A DNA stretch of 64,000 nucleotides. It comes from Rhizobium sp. G21. GTDB taxonomy: Bacteria; Pseudomonadota; Alphaproteobacteria; Rhizobiales; Rhizobiaceae. Made by a program: the position numbers and the translations under genes. The stretch's first letter is position 1; each line of letters begins with the position of its first letter. Positions 1 through 8,345 of this stretch are shown here, in pieces. Where the stretch lies: NCBI RefSeq assembly GCF_014158035.1, contig NZ_JACFXW010000002.1, forward strand, positions 124,001-188,000, read 5' to 3'. A model generated the notes under the pieces. That model was given only the letters and a program-made list of their open reading frames with translations, searched no databases and was not told the DNA's origin.

Positions 1-588
1 CGTGACCCTGGGCACGATGGGCATTTTTCGCGCCTTCATCACCTTTATGACCAATGGCGGCTCGCTGCCGATCGATCGCAGTCTGCGCGAGGCGTATCGG
101 CCGGTCTATTTCGGCAACCTGTTCGGCATTCCCTATCCGGTGCTCATCACCTTCGTCATCGTCATCCTGGGGGCTTTCTGCTCTACAAGACGAAGTTCGG
201 ACGCCGCCTGACCTCCGTCGGATCGAATGTCGAAGTCGCCCGCTTTTCGGGTGTGAACGTCCCGGCCGTGCGCACCGTCGCCTATGTGATCCAGGGCGTC
301 TGCGTGGCGGTCGCCGCCATCTGCTACGTGCCGCGCCTCGGCGCGGCGACGCCGACCACGGGTCAACTCTGGGAATTGCAGGTCATCACTTCAGTCGTGA
401 TCGGCGGCACGCTGCTTCGCGGCGGTCGCGGCCGGATCGGCGGCACCGTTGCCGGCGCGCTCATCCTGGAGGTCATCGCCAATGTCATGGTCCTGTCCGA
501 CATGGTCTCGGAATACCTCGTCGCCGCCGTTCAGGGCGCGATCATCATCATCGCCATGCTGGCGCACCGCTTTACCGCAAACCGCTGA
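1..588 (+). pseudogene. CUT2-family sugar ABC transporter permease, 5'-partial, frameshifted
   Basis: C-terminal part of an RbsC/XylH-like inner-membrane permease for a monosaccharide importer. The gene enters from the left edge. Frame 2 (1-170) gives membrane-type sequence ending VIVILG, and frame 1 (from 172) continues GFLLYKTKFGRRL, SGVNV and a hydrophobic GGTLLRGGRGRIGGTVAGAL segment, which is the typical CUT2 C-terminal arrangement. The two halves join perfectly if the G run at 169-173 is six rather than five bases. The binding-protein gene follows 29 bp downstream, so this is the same operon. The break is probably a sequence error. The sugar is unknown. Confidence 0.85.
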
Positions 589-617
589 AAACCGCACCGA
601 CTTCAAAGGAGGAGAAA

Positions 618-1586
618 ATGAAGTCTACGATCCAGAGAACCAGCCTGTTCCTATCAACCGTCGCGATGGGGTTCGCCCTGTCGTTCGCCGGGGCAGAGGC
701 GCAGGAAAAGAAAGTCACGATCGCCGTCTCGATCCCTGCCGCGACGCATGGATGGACCGGCGGCGTCGTCTACCACGCCGAGCAGGCGGAGAAGGAAATC
801 GAAGCCGCATTCCCCGACATCGACGTCGTGCTGTCGACGGCGTCGTCGGCACCCGCCCAGGTTTCGGCTCTTGAGGATCTGTCGGCGAGTCGCAAGCTCG
901 ATGCGCTGGTCATCCTGCCGTTCACCTCGGAAGAACTGACGGGACCCGTCGAGCAGATCAAGCAGAAGGGCACCTTCATCTCCGTGGTCGATCGTGGTCT
1001 GACCGACCCGAGCGTGCAGGACCTCTATGTGGCCGGCGACAACATCGCCGTCGGCGCGAACACCGCCGAATGGCTGGTGGACAAGCTGGGAGGCGAAGGC
1101 CAGATCGTCGTATTGCGCGGCATTCCGACCGTGATCGACGACGAACGGATCAAGGGCTTCTCCGACGTCATCGGCAAATCGAACATCAAAATCCTCGACA
1201 TCCAGTACGCCAACTGGAACCAGGACGAAGCCTTCAAGCTGATGCAGGACTATCTGGCGAAATATCCGAAGATCGACGCCGTCTGGGCCAACGACGACGA
1301 CATGTTGCTCGGCGTTCTGGAGGCTGTCGACAATGCCGGCCGCAAAGACATCAAATATGCGCTGGGCGGCAACGGGATGAAGCAGGTCATCGAAATGGTG
1401 AAGGCGAAGAACGCGCGCACGCCGATTTCGACGCCTTATCCGCCGTCGATGATCAAGTCGGCGATCTACATGACCGCCGCGCAGTTCAACGGTCAGGCTC
1501 CGGTCCGCGGTTCGTTCCTGCTCGGCGCCCCCTTGATCACGCCTGAAAACGCCGATCAGTTCTACTTCCCCGATTCCCCGTTCTGA
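618..1586 (+). CDS. Sugar ABC transporter substrate-binding protein (CUT2, periplasmic binding protein 4 type)
   Basis: 322-residue periplasmic binding protein. It has a basic N-terminus, a hydrophobic core and a cleavage-like AGAEAQ at about residues 28-33, then KKVTIAVSIPAATHGWTGG, the first strand of the RbsB/type-1 periplasmic fold. AVWANDDDMLLG near residue 235 matches the conserved hinge/ligand region of sugar-binding proteins. The ATG is preceded by AAAGGAGG. It sits directly behind the permease of the same importer. A strong GC hairpin follows the stop. The ligand cannot be assigned; ribose-, xylose- and polyol-binding members all look like this. Confidence 0.88.
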   Translation: MKSTIQRTSLFLSTVAMGFALSFAGAEAQEKKVTIAVSIPAATHGWTGGVVYHAEQAEKEIEAAFPDIDVVLSTASSAPAQVSALEDLSASRKLDALVILPFTSEELTGPVEQIKQKGTFISVVDRGLTDPSVQDLYVAGDNIAVGANTAEWLVDKLGGEGQIVVLRGIPTVIDDERIKGFSDVIGKSNIKILDIQYANWNQDEAFKLMQDYLAKYPKIDAVWANDDDMLLGVLEAVDNAGRKDIKYALGGNGMKQVIEMVKAKNARTPISTPYPPSMIKSAIYMTAAQFNGQAPVRGSFLLGAPLITPENADQFYFPDSPF

Positions 1587-1592
1587 TCAAAT

Positions 1593-1620
1593 GCGGCGCC
1601 CGGCCAGTTCCGGGCGCCGC
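1593..1620 (+). terminator. GC-rich hairpin after the binding-protein gene
   Basis: Perfect 11-bp stem GCGGCGCCCGG / CCGGGCGCCGC with the 6-base loop CCAGTT, starting 7 bp after the stop codon. There is no U-tract, so it may protect the 3' end of the binding-protein mRNA or attenuate transcription rather than terminate it fully. Confidence 0.65.
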
Positions 1621-1646
1621 CACACCATGAAAACAGGAGACATGAC

Positions 1647-2234
1647 ATGAGTGGCAAGAAAATCCTCATGCTGACCGGCGAGTTCACCGAAGAATACGAG
1701 ATCTTCGTGTTTCAGCAGGGCATGGAGGCCGTGGGTCACACCGTGCACGTCGTATGCCCCGACAAGAAGGCCGGCGACCGCATCAAGACCTCGCTGCACG
1801 ATTTCGAAGGCGATCAGACCTATACGGAAAAGCTGGGTCACTACGCCGACATCAACAAGACCTTTTCGGAAGTCCGGGTGGAGGATTATGACGCCGTCTA
1901 TGCAGCCGGCGGTCGTGGGCCTGAATATATCCGCACCGACAAGCGCATCCAGGACATGGTCCGCCATTTCCACGAGACGGGAAAGCCGATCTTCACGATC
2001 TGCCACGGTGTGCAGATCCTGATGGCAGTGCCCGGCGTGCTGAAGGGCCGCAAGGTCGCGGGATTGGGCGCCTGCGAGCCCGAAGTCACGGCGGTCGGCG
2101 GCATTTATATCGACGTCAAGCCGACGGAAGCCTATGTCGACGGCAACATGGTGTCCGCCAAGGGCTGGACCGGACTTGCCGCCTTCATGCGCGAATGCCT
2201 GAACGTCCTCGGCACCAAGATCACCCATAGCTGA
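1647..2234 (+). CDS. DJ-1/PfpI family protein (class I glutamine-amidotransferase-like)
   Basis: 195 residues, the full length for the family. KKILMLTGEFTEEYE is the first strand and loop, and the conserved Glu of the DJ-1 active site probably lies in this region. The nucleophile elbow is TICHG with Cys119 followed by His120. AAGGRGPEYIR matches the conserved GGxxPD/E region. Family members act as glyoxalases, deglycases, hydrolases or redox chaperones, and which applies here cannot be told. It lies 60 bp after the sugar-binding-protein gene with its own ribosome site (ACAGGAGACATGAC), so it may be the last gene of that sugar operon, perhaps handling a reactive carbonyl. The family call is firm and the role is open. 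Confidence 0.85.
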   Translation: MSGKKILMLTGEFTEEYEIFVFQQGMEAVGHTVHVVCPDKKAGDRIKTSLHDFEGDQTYTEKLGHYADINKTFSEVRVEDYDAVYAAGGRGPEYIRTDKRIQDMVRHFHETGKPIFTICHGVQILMAVPGVLKGRKVAGLGACEPEVTAVGGIYIDVKPTEAYVDGNMVSAKGWTGLAAFMRECLNVLGTKITHS

Positions 2235-2531
2235 GCGACGTCCCAGTTCCACGGCCCCTGTGTCGACATGGGGGCTGTGGCGAAGATTTTCATCGTCCGA
2301 ACCAACATCCGGAGCGGCTGTTCTTCGGGATGCATAGGCATTTCGACAGCGGCCGCAGTTCGCATAACAGGGTTCACATCGGTTCAGAGAGCTTGGTTGG
2401 CTCGAACCCCGGGATTGCTTACCCCATTCTGGACATTGAAGTCCTTTCCGCATGGTTTCGTCAGTCGATCTTCTCACCGGGGATCATCACCCCAGGCATT
2501 TTCCGCATCGCCAGCCAAGGGAGACAGCGGA
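2235..2531. other. Intergenic stretch with no convincing gene
   Basis: About 300 bp between the PfpI gene and the transposase remnant. Both strands contain only short frames without ribosome sites or family-like sequence. It may hold decayed insertion-sequence DNA, but no terminal repeat was seen. Confidence 0.5.
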
Positions 2532-3056
2532 TCACGCCATCCTGTAAGTCTGCTCCCCAGTCATCATCGCCCAGATACTGCGCGCCATCTTGTTGGCGAG
2601 TGCAACGGCGGCGACCATTCTCACTTTCCGGCCGAGAATGTGACCGAGCCAATTGTCTGGAAGCACGCCCTTGCGGACGATCCATCGAATAAGGCTCATG
2701 GCCCCTACGATCAGTAATCTGCGAATATCGGATTGTCCCATTTTGCTGACACCGCCCGGACAGGTCTTTCCACCCGTCGAGTGCTGTCTTGGAACGAGGC
2801 CGAGCCGGGCGGCCAAGTTTCGACCGCTTTTGAAAGCACGAAGATCGGGTGCGAAGGCAAGGATCGCGCCGGCGGTTACCGGCCCTGCGCCAGGAACAGT
2901 GCAGAGACCTCGCATGTCTTCATTCGACTTCGTGGTCTCGCGAAGCTTCAGGCTCAGTTCGTCGATCTTTTCGCTGAGCAGGCCGACCTGATCCAGGTAG
3001 AGCATGCCGATCACTCGAACGCTATCCGGCAGGTCAACACCCCTCCTCAGCCACTA
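2532..3056 (-). pseudogene. IS110-family transposase, C-terminal remnant
   Basis: About 170 residues of a transposase that is normally about 340. The stretch from LPDSVR through LYLDQVGLLSEKIDEL, VPGAGPVTAGAILAFAPD and GRNLAARLGLVPRQHSTGGKT to GVSKMGQSDIRRLLIVGA is the C-terminal transposase_20 (Tnp_IS116/IS110/IS902) domain with its helix-hairpin-helix-like GPVTA motif and the catalytic-type Ser in the GVSKMG region. Reading upstream on the minus strand, the frame meets a TAG near 3054. The N-terminal DEDD RuvC-like domain is absent, so the element is dead. IS110 elements lack classical inverted repeats and none were seen. Confidence 0.85.
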
Positions 3057-3230
3057 TGCCTTCTCCGACCAGAACAATTTGAGCGGCGCCATGTTCCTAC
3101 TGGCGCCGCTCTCAGATATCGGTGTCTGGATGCGTCTGACGAACACGCTCATTGATGGAGCCTGAGCGGCCGTAACCTCAACGGCTAGGCTGCGACTCGG
3201 CTAAAAAATGTAAGAAGCCGCAGAGATCGA

Positions 3231-4004
3231 TCAGATCCGGGCACCACCCGTCGCATCAATCATCTGGCCCGTCGTCCAACGCGCGTCATTCGATGCGAGA
3301 AAGGCGATGACGTCGGCGACGTCTTCCGGCTTGCCGACCCGTGAGAAGACCGAGAGCGCTTCGGCGCCGGCGCGCGCATCCGGCGAGGCCAGCCACTCGG
3401 CATTCATGTCCGTCTCCGTTACGCCAGGCAGTACGGCATTGACTGTAATCCCGCGGGTGGCGAATTCCGGCGCCAGCGCCAATGTCAATGTCTCCAGCGC
3501 GCCCTTCGAAGCCGCATAGGCCGGATGGGTCGGCGCCGCGATCCGCGTGAAGCCGGTAGACACATTGATGATGCGACCGTTGTCGCGAATATGATCGGCC
3601 ACCGCCTGGATAAGGAAGAACGGCGCCTTGTAATTGATCGTCATCACCTCATCAAAAGCAACCTCGCTGGTCTGCTTCAGCGGCAGGGCAAAGGCGATGC
3701 CAGCATTGTTGACCAGAATGTCGAGAGCGGACGACCCCGTTTCGGTGCGCGCGGCTTCGCCGAACTGCGCCCAAAGGCTGTCGGCCGCGTTTTTGCCCTC
3801 TCTAAGATCGGCCTTCACCGCGACGGCCTTGACGCCGAGCGCCTCGATGTCGCGCACGGTGGCGTTGGCGGCGTCGGCGTTGGCGCTATAGTGCACCCCG
3901 ATCAGTGCGGCTCCCTCTTTCGCGAGCGCGAGCGCGACCGCCCTGCCGATGCCGCGTGAACTTCCTGTGATGAGGGCGATCTTGTTTGCCATTCTGTTGG
4001 TCAT
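3231..4004 (-). CDS. SDR family NAD(P)-dependent oxidoreductase
   Basis: 257-residue classical short-chain dehydrogenase. The cofactor motif TGSSRGIG is near residues 14-21, NNAG near 99-102, with a catalytic Ser in the VSTGF region and YAASK as the Tyr/Lys pair. The substrate is unknown. The start at 4004 has GGAG seven bases upstream; an in-frame ATG at 3992 (MANKIAL) is an alternative. The gene is divergent from a TetR regulator, with 88 bp between them containing two matching palindromes, so it is very probably that regulator's target. Such pairs often deal with aldehydes or other toxic small molecules. Confidence 0.9.
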   Translation of the reverse strand: MTNRMANKIALITGSSRGIGRAVALALAKEGAALIGVHYSANADAANATVRDIEALGVKAVAVKADLREGKNAADSLWAQFGEAARTETGSSALDILVNNAGIAFALPLKQTSEVAFDEVMTINYKAPFFLIQAVADHIRDNGRIINVSTGFTRIAAPTHPAYAASKGALETLTLALAPEFATRGITVNAVLPGVTETDMNAEWLASPDARAGAEALSVFSRVGKPEDVADVIAFLASNDARWTTGQMIDATGGARI

Positions 4005-4023
4005 CGTTTGCTCCGTTGATTAA

Positions 4024-4045
4024 TTTAATAGTGACCTCTATATTA
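4024..4045. promoter_or_regulatory. Imperfect operator-like palindrome of the SDR/TetR intergenic region
   Basis: TTTAATAG - 6 bases - CTATATTA. It shares the pattern AATAG-N6-CTAT and the half-site spacing with the perfect copy at 4071-4092. It lies 20 bp from the SDR start, where binding would block that promoter. Confidence 0.6.
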
Positions 4046-4070
4046 ATCATCGAAACCCTCATGTCAACTA

Positions 4071-4092
4071 TTAAATAGGGATCGCTATTTAA
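4071..4092. promoter_or_regulatory. Perfect palindromic operator abutting the TetR start codon
   Basis: TTAAATAG - GGATCG - CTATTTAA, a perfect 8-bp inverted repeat whose last base touches the ATG of the TetR gene. Together with the related copy at 4024-4045 it suggests autoregulation plus control of the divergent SDR gene. Confidence 0.7.
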
Positions 4093-4779
4093 ATGGAGAA
4101 ACCAGTTCGCAAAAGGGGAAGACCGCGCGCGCTCGATCACGACGTCGGTCTTGAGATAGCTTCTCGCCTGTTTTGGGAGCGCGGCTATGAGGGAACCTCC
4201 ACAGCCGACCTGACCAAGGCTATGGGTATCAATCCGCCGACGCTTTATTCCATGTTCGGCTCCAAGGAAGAACTGTACCGTCAGGCGCTTGAGTTCAGTG
4301 TTAGCCGTGAAAACAGGCGACGTTTGGAGATCCTGCAATCCAGTCGTCCAACATACGAAGCCCTTAGACTGTACCTCTACGATATCGCCGATGGCGACAC
4401 CCAGCCCGACAGACCGCGAGGCTGCATGGTTGCAACGGCGGTCCTGCAGCATGCGGAAGAAAACGCATCTGTCGCACGGATGACGGCGGCATTGCGCGAG
4501 GCTTCGATCCAGACGCTGAAAGCTCGTTTCGATCGAGCGGTCGACGAGGGTGAACTGCCTGTTCAAACCGACACCGACACGCTCGCGCGCTTCTATGGCG
4601 CTATTGTTCAGGGCATGTCTGCACAGGCATGCGATGGCGCCTGCAATACGCGGCTGAAGCGACTGATCGATGTGGCCCTCACGGCCTGGCCCGGAAAAGA
4701 GAGACCTCCAGAAACTGCCGTGGGCGATAACGCCCCATCAGTTCAGCCGGTCTCCATCGCCGGTTCCCACGAACTGTAA
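4093..4779 (+). CDS. TetR/AcrR family transcriptional regulator
   Basis: 228 residues. The N-terminus KRGRPRALDHDVGLEIASRLFWERGYEGTSTADLTKAMGI.PPTLYSMFGSKEELY is the canonical TetR DNA-binding domain. The C-terminal ligand domain contains a Cys-rich patch (GCMVATA, ACDGACNT). About the last 25 residues (from roughly KERPPETA) are encoded by DNA that on the other strand is a reverse-transcriptase remnant, so the original C-terminus was probably replaced by insertion. It should repress itself and the divergent SDR through the two palindromes. The inducer is unknown. Confidence 0.9.
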   Translation: MEKPVRKRGRPRALDHDVGLEIASRLFWERGYEGTSTADLTKAMGINPPTLYSMFGSKEELYRQALEFSVSRENRRRLEILQSSRPTYEALRLYLYDIADGDTQPDRPRGCMVATAVLQHAEENASVARMTAALREASIQTLKARFDRAVDEGELPVQTDTDTLARFYGAIVQGMSAQACDGACNTRLKRLIDVALTAWPGKERPPETAVGDNAPSVQPVSIAGSHEL

Positions 4780-4990
4780 TGGGGCGATCCTGCTCGATGC
4801 CGACGTCCGTGTCCATCGGTCCTTGCGGGCCTTGTCGCCAAGGTATTTCGCCTCAAGCCACATATCAAACTCGTGGAGCATGATGGTGGACAGGAGCGCT
4901 GACAGAGCGCCACCTTGCGGAACACCCTCGCTCGAGGCGGTGAGCAGACCATGGTCGATGTGCCCCGCCTTTGAGATGACAGGCCGCGCA
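4738..4990 (-). pseudogene. Group II intron reverse transcriptase/maturase fragment
   Basis: Minus-strand translation gives EGVPQGGALSALLSTIMLHEFD followed by MWLEAKYLGDKARKDRW. The first part is RT domain 4 (xGxPQGGxLSPLL) and the KARKDRW region typically follows it in bacterial group II intron (LtrA-like) proteins. Neither the YADD catalytic box downstream nor the upstream RT domains can be found in frame, so both ends are truncated. The fragment overlaps the 3' end of the TetR gene on the opposite strand. No intact intron domain V was recognised. Confidence 0.7.
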
Positions 4991-5145
4991 ATTTGCAAGT
5001 TTCCTCTGCCCACAATCGCGAAATCTTGCAAAAATTCAATATTCGAAGCTGGATATTACCAAGCGATATCAGGGATGTGCGAAGTGTTCGCGGACGACGA
5101 ACCCGTCGCGTCGGAGAAGTGCGCGGCGTCTTCAGACTTTCGGTG

Positions 5146-6294
5146 TCACCACTCCGCCACCGATCCGTCGGCATGTCGCCAGACGGGATTGCGCCAGCGA
5201 TGGCCTTCCTTGGCGCGTTCGATGACATAGGCTTCGTCCACCTCGACGCCGAGGCCGGGGCCCTGCGGGATCGAGACGAAGCCGTCTTCGTAGTGAAACA
5301 CTTCCTTGTTGGAGATGTAGTCGAGGATGTCGTTGGCCTTGTTGTAGTGGATGCCGAGGCTCTGCTCTTGGATGAAGGCGTTGTAGGAGACGGCGTCCAC
5401 CTGCAGGCAGGCTGCGAGCGCGATCGGGCCGAGCGGGCAATGCGGCGCCAGCGCCACGTCATAGGCTTCCGCCATCGCCGCGATCTTGCGGCATTCGGTT
5501 ATGCCGCCGGCATGCGAGAGATCCGGCTGGAGAATGTCGACATAGCCGTCTGATAGCACGCCCTTGAAGTCCCAGCGCGAATAGAGCCGCTCGCCGAGCG
5601 CGATCGGCGTCGAGCAATGATTGGCGATTTCCTTGAGCGCCTCGCGGTTTTCCGACAGCACCGGTTCCTCGATGAACAGGAGATTATAGGCCTGAAGCTC
5701 TTTGGCCAGCACCTTGGCCATCGGCTTGTGGACCCGGCCGTGGAAATCGACGCCGATGCCGATATGCGGCCCCACCGCCTCGCGGATGATGGCGATGGTC
5801 TCGACCGCCTTTTCCACCTTTTCCCAGGTGTCGACGATCTGCATCTCCTCGCAGCCGTTGAGCTTGATGGCCTTGAAACCGCGGGCGACGACGTCACGCG
5901 CATTGTTGGCCACGTCGGAAGGGCGGTCGCCGCCGATCCAGCTATAGACCTTGATCCTGTCGCGCACCTGGCCGCCGAGCAGCGAATGGATGGGCTGGCC
6001 GAGCGCCTTGCCCTTGATATCCCACAGCGCCTGGTCGATGCCGGCGATCGCCGACATATGGACTGCGCCGCCGCGATAGAAGCCGGCGCGATACATGACC
6101 TGCCAATGGTCTTCGATGAGGAACGGATCCTTGCCGATCAGGTAGTCGGCGAGTTCATGCACGGCGGCTTCCACCGTCAGCGCGCGCCCCTCGACGACGG
6201 GCTCGCCCCAGCCGGTGACGCCCTCGTCGGTCTCGATCTTCAGGAAGCACCAGCGCGGCGGGACGATATAGGTGGTCAGCTTGGTGATTTTCAT
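5146..6294 (-). CDS. dgoD: D-galactonate dehydratase
   Basis: Enolase-superfamily dehydratase converting D-galactonate to 2-keto-3-deoxygalactonate. It is 382 residues, the same length as the Escherichia coli enzyme, and the catalytic and metal residues fall at the same numbers: Asp183 and His185 (GVDFHG), Glu209 (IEEP), Glu235 (LGERL) and His285 (APHCPLGP). The start MKITKLTTY is chosen because the open frame upstream runs into the regulator gene. It lies 53 bp downstream of the GntR gene, probably cotranscribed. With the galactose-type importer, epimerase and dehydrogenase on the other side it fits an oxidative (De Ley-Doudoroff) galactose route. Kinase and aldolase for the next steps are not in the window. 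Confidence 0.93.
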   Translation of the reverse strand: MKITKLTTYIVPPRWCFLKIETDEGVTGWGEPVVEGRALTVEAAVHELADYLIGKDPFLIEDHWQVMYRAGFYRGGAVHMSAIAGIDQALWDIKGKALGQPIHSLLGGQVRDRIKVYSWIGGDRPSDVANNARDVVARGFKAIKLNGCEEMQIVDTWEKVEKAVETIAIIREAVGPHIGIGVDFHGRVHKPMAKVLAKELQAYNLLFIEEPVLSENREALKEIANHCSTPIALGERLYSRWDFKGVLSDGYVDILQPDLSHAGGITECRKIAAMAEAYDVALAPHCPLGPIALAACLQVDAVSYNAFIQEQSLGIHYNKANDILDYISNKEVFHYEDGFVSIPQGPGLGVEVDEAYVIERAKEGHRWRNPVWRHADGSVAEW

Positions 6295-6347
6295 CGATTC
6301 AGTCTCTGCTTCTGTGGCCGGGCCACGATTTCCAAAGTTGTGTGAGA

Positions 6348-7109
6348 TCAGCCTTTTCGCCGCTCCACGGCCGCTGTCAGGTCGCGCTGGGCGATGTCCA
6401 GCATCCGCCTCGAACAATCGGCGGCGGCGGCGCGGTCACGCAGCCTGAGCGCTTCGACCAGTTCGAAATGGATGTCGATCGCCTCGTCATGTCGCTCTAC
6501 CGCCTCGTTGGAGGCATGTAGCGAGAACCGGAGCGCGGCTTCGATGATTCCGGCCATCTGCAGGAAGACGCGGTTGCCGCTCGCCTTGAGCAGGCAGACA
6601 TGGAAGCGCGCATCGGCTTCGGTGAAGGCTTCGAGATCGCCTTCGCCTTCGCTGTCGCGCATGTCGCGCCAGGCGCGTTCCAGTTCGGCGATGTCCTGCA
6701 TGCTGGCGCGGGCGGCGGCCATGTCGGCGGCAGCGGGTTCGATCGCGCGGCGCGCTTCCAAAATACAGGACAGAAGGTCCGATTCGAAGATCTCGGGCCC
6801 GATCCAGTCCAGGACTCGCGGATCGAGGATATTCCATTCGGTTTTGGGGCAGACGACGGTGCCGACTTTCGAACGGCTGCGGACCAGCCTGAGCGATTCG
6901 AGCGCCTTGATGGCTTCACGGATCACCGTGCGGCTGACGCCATAGCGCTCGCAGAGGTCGTTTTCGCGCGGCAGGAATGTCCCTTCGGGATAGATTTCGG
7001 AACATATGTCCCGCGCGATCGCCCCCACCACGCCTTCGCCCACCCTGGGGCGGCGCGCGCTCGCCGCCGCCGCTTCCGACACCGCCGGTATTTGCTCGAT
7101 CATGTCCAC
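6348..7109 (-). CDS. FadR/GntR family transcriptional regulator (FCD domain)
   Basis: 253 residues. The winged helix spans about residues 24-90 with [30 protein letters not shown], followed by an all-helical FCD domain containing [14 protein letters not shown] and a conserved His near HFELVEAL. This DgoR-like architecture responds to sugar acids. It is divergent from the AraF-like binding protein and upstream of dgoD, so it probably represses both. The shared upstream region contains a repeated 15-bp element. The inducer may be galactonate or its dehydration product, which is inference. Confidence 0.88.
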   Translation of the reverse strand: MDMIEQIPAVSEAAAASARRPRVGEGVVGAIARDICSEIYPEGTFLPRENDLCERYGVSRTVIREAIKALESLRLVRSRSKVGTVVCPKTEWNILDPRVLDWIGPEIFESDLLSCILEARRAIEPAAADMAAARASMQDIAELERAWRDMRDSEGEGDLEAFTEADARFHVCLLKASGNRVFLQMAGIIEAALRFSLHASNEAVERHDEAIDIHFELVEALRLRDRAAAADCSRRMLDIAQRDLTAAVERRKG

Positions 7110-7195
7110 ATCCGTCTCCCCGGATCATGAGAGATGCGCGGCGCGCGCCGTCTCGTCAACCCGCCTAGTCACGATCGTATTATAAACGTCCACAT

Positions 7196-7247
7196 TCATC
7201 ATACAACAGGAATTGACGGATATGATGATTCATCCTACAAAAGGATG
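7196..7247. promoter_or_regulatory. Candidate GntR operator cluster
   Basis: Two direct copies of CATC(A/C)TACAA(C/A)AGGA lie at 7197-7211 and 7231-7245 (13 of 15 bases equal). Overlapping them are the inverted repeats TCATCATA (7196-7203) / TATGATGA (7221-7228) and CATCCT (7231-7236) / AGGATG (7242-7247). The cluster is about 40-90 bp from each divergent start codon. Confidence 0.6.
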
Positions 7248-7285
7248 ACTGCGGGAGAGGCAGCGACATTACAAGGGAGGACTTC

Positions 7286-8269
7286 ATGCGTATTCTCACC
7301 ACGATACTGCTCGCCGGCGCCATGGCCGTGACCGGCGCCGTCTCGGCCTTCGCCGAGGACATCAAGATCGGTTTCATCGTCAAGCAGCCGGAAGAGCCCT
7401 GGTTCCAGGACGAATGGAAATTCGCCGACCAGGCCGGCAAGGAAAAGGGCTTCACCGTCGTCAAGATCGGCGCCGAAGACGGCGAGAAGGTTCAGTCCGC
7501 CATCGACAATCTCGGCGCTCAGGGCGCTCAGGGCTTCATCATCTGCACGCCCGACGTCAAGCTCGGACCGGGCATCGTCGCCAAGGCCGCCGCCAACAAT
7601 CTCAAGGTCATGACGGTCGACGACCGTCTTGTCGACGCCTCCGGCGCGCCGCTCGAAGACGTTCCCCATATGGGCATTTCGGCCACCAAGATCGGCGAAG
7701 CCGTCGGTCAGGCGATTTCCGACGAAATGAAGAAGCGCGGCTGGGATCCCAAGGAAGTCGGCGCGATCCGCGTCTCCTACGACCAGCTGCCGACCGCGGT
7801 GGACCGTGTCGAAGGCGCCCTGTCGGTGCTGAAGGCCAATGGTTTCCCGGAAGCCAATATCTTCAACGCGCCGCAGGCCAAGACCGACACCGAGGCTGCG
7901 CTGAACGCCGCGACCGTTGTGCTCAACAAGAACGCCAATATCAAGAAGTGGATCGCCGTCGGCCTCAATGACGAGGCGGTGCTGGGCGCGGTGCGCGCGG
8001 CGGAATCGGTCGGCGTGACCGCAGACAACTTCATCGGCATCGGTATCGGCGGCGCCGATTCCGCCATCAACGAGTTCAAGAAGCCCGAAGCCACCGGCTT
8101 CTTCGGCACTGTGATCATCTCGCCGAAGCGCCACGGTTACGAGACCGCGATGAACATGTATGAATGGATCGCCAACGGCAAGGAGCCGGAAAAGCAGACG
8201 CTGACCGCCGGCCAGCTCGCCCTGCGCGACACTTACGAGGCTGTCCGCAAGGATCTCGGCATCGAGTGA
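7286..8269 (+). CDS. araF: AraF-like L-arabinose/D-galactose ABC transporter substrate-binding protein
   Basis: 327-residue periplasmic protein with a signal peptide (hydrophobic core, AFAED cleavage region near residue 23). The mature start IKIGFIVKQPEEPWFQDEWKFADQAGKEKGF and later FIICTPDVKLGPGIVAKA closely follow E. coli AraF, which binds L-arabinose, D-galactose and D-fucose. The start ATG is preceded by AAGGGAGG. It is the first gene of a run of importer genes and is separated from the ATPase gene by a hairpin, which should give the usual excess of binding protein. With dgoD next door, galactose is the likely main ligand. Confidence 0.85.
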   Translation: MRILTTILLAGAMAVTGAVSAFAEDIKIGFIVKQPEEPWFQDEWKFADQAGKEKGFTVVKIGAEDGEKVQSAIDNLGAQGAQGFIICTPDVKLGPGIVAKAAANNLKVMTVDDRLVDASGAPLEDVPHMGISATKIGEAVGQAISDEMKKRGWDPKEVGAIRVSYDQLPTAVDRVEGALSVLKANGFPEANIFNAPQAKTDTEAALNAATVVLNKNANIKKWIAVGLNDEAVLGAVRAAESVGVTADNFIGIGIGGADSAINEFKKPEATGFFGTVIISPKRHGYETAMNMYEWIANGKEPEKQTLTAGQLALRDTYEAVRKDLGIE

Positions 8270-8302
8270 TCCGCCTCGGGTCACGGTAGAACGCGATCTT
8301 GC

Positions 8303-8330
8303 AGCCCCGGCGACCTCCGCCGGGGCTTTC
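8303..8330 (+). terminator. Hairpin with short T-run between binding protein and ATPase genes
   Basis: 10-bp stem AGCCCCGGCG / CGCCGGGGCT, 5-base loop ACCTC, followed by TTTC. It is positioned to act as a partial terminator or mRNA 3'-end stabiliser inside the importer operon. Confidence 0.7.
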
Positions 8331-8345
8331 TGGGAGACGAGGCGC

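Noticed and set aside
3040..3165. Short plus-strand peptide ending LTNTLIDGA as a gene
   Set aside because: It looks coding and is cut by the transposase remnant, but no start, ribosome site or recognisable family could be found, so it is only noted as a possible fragment.
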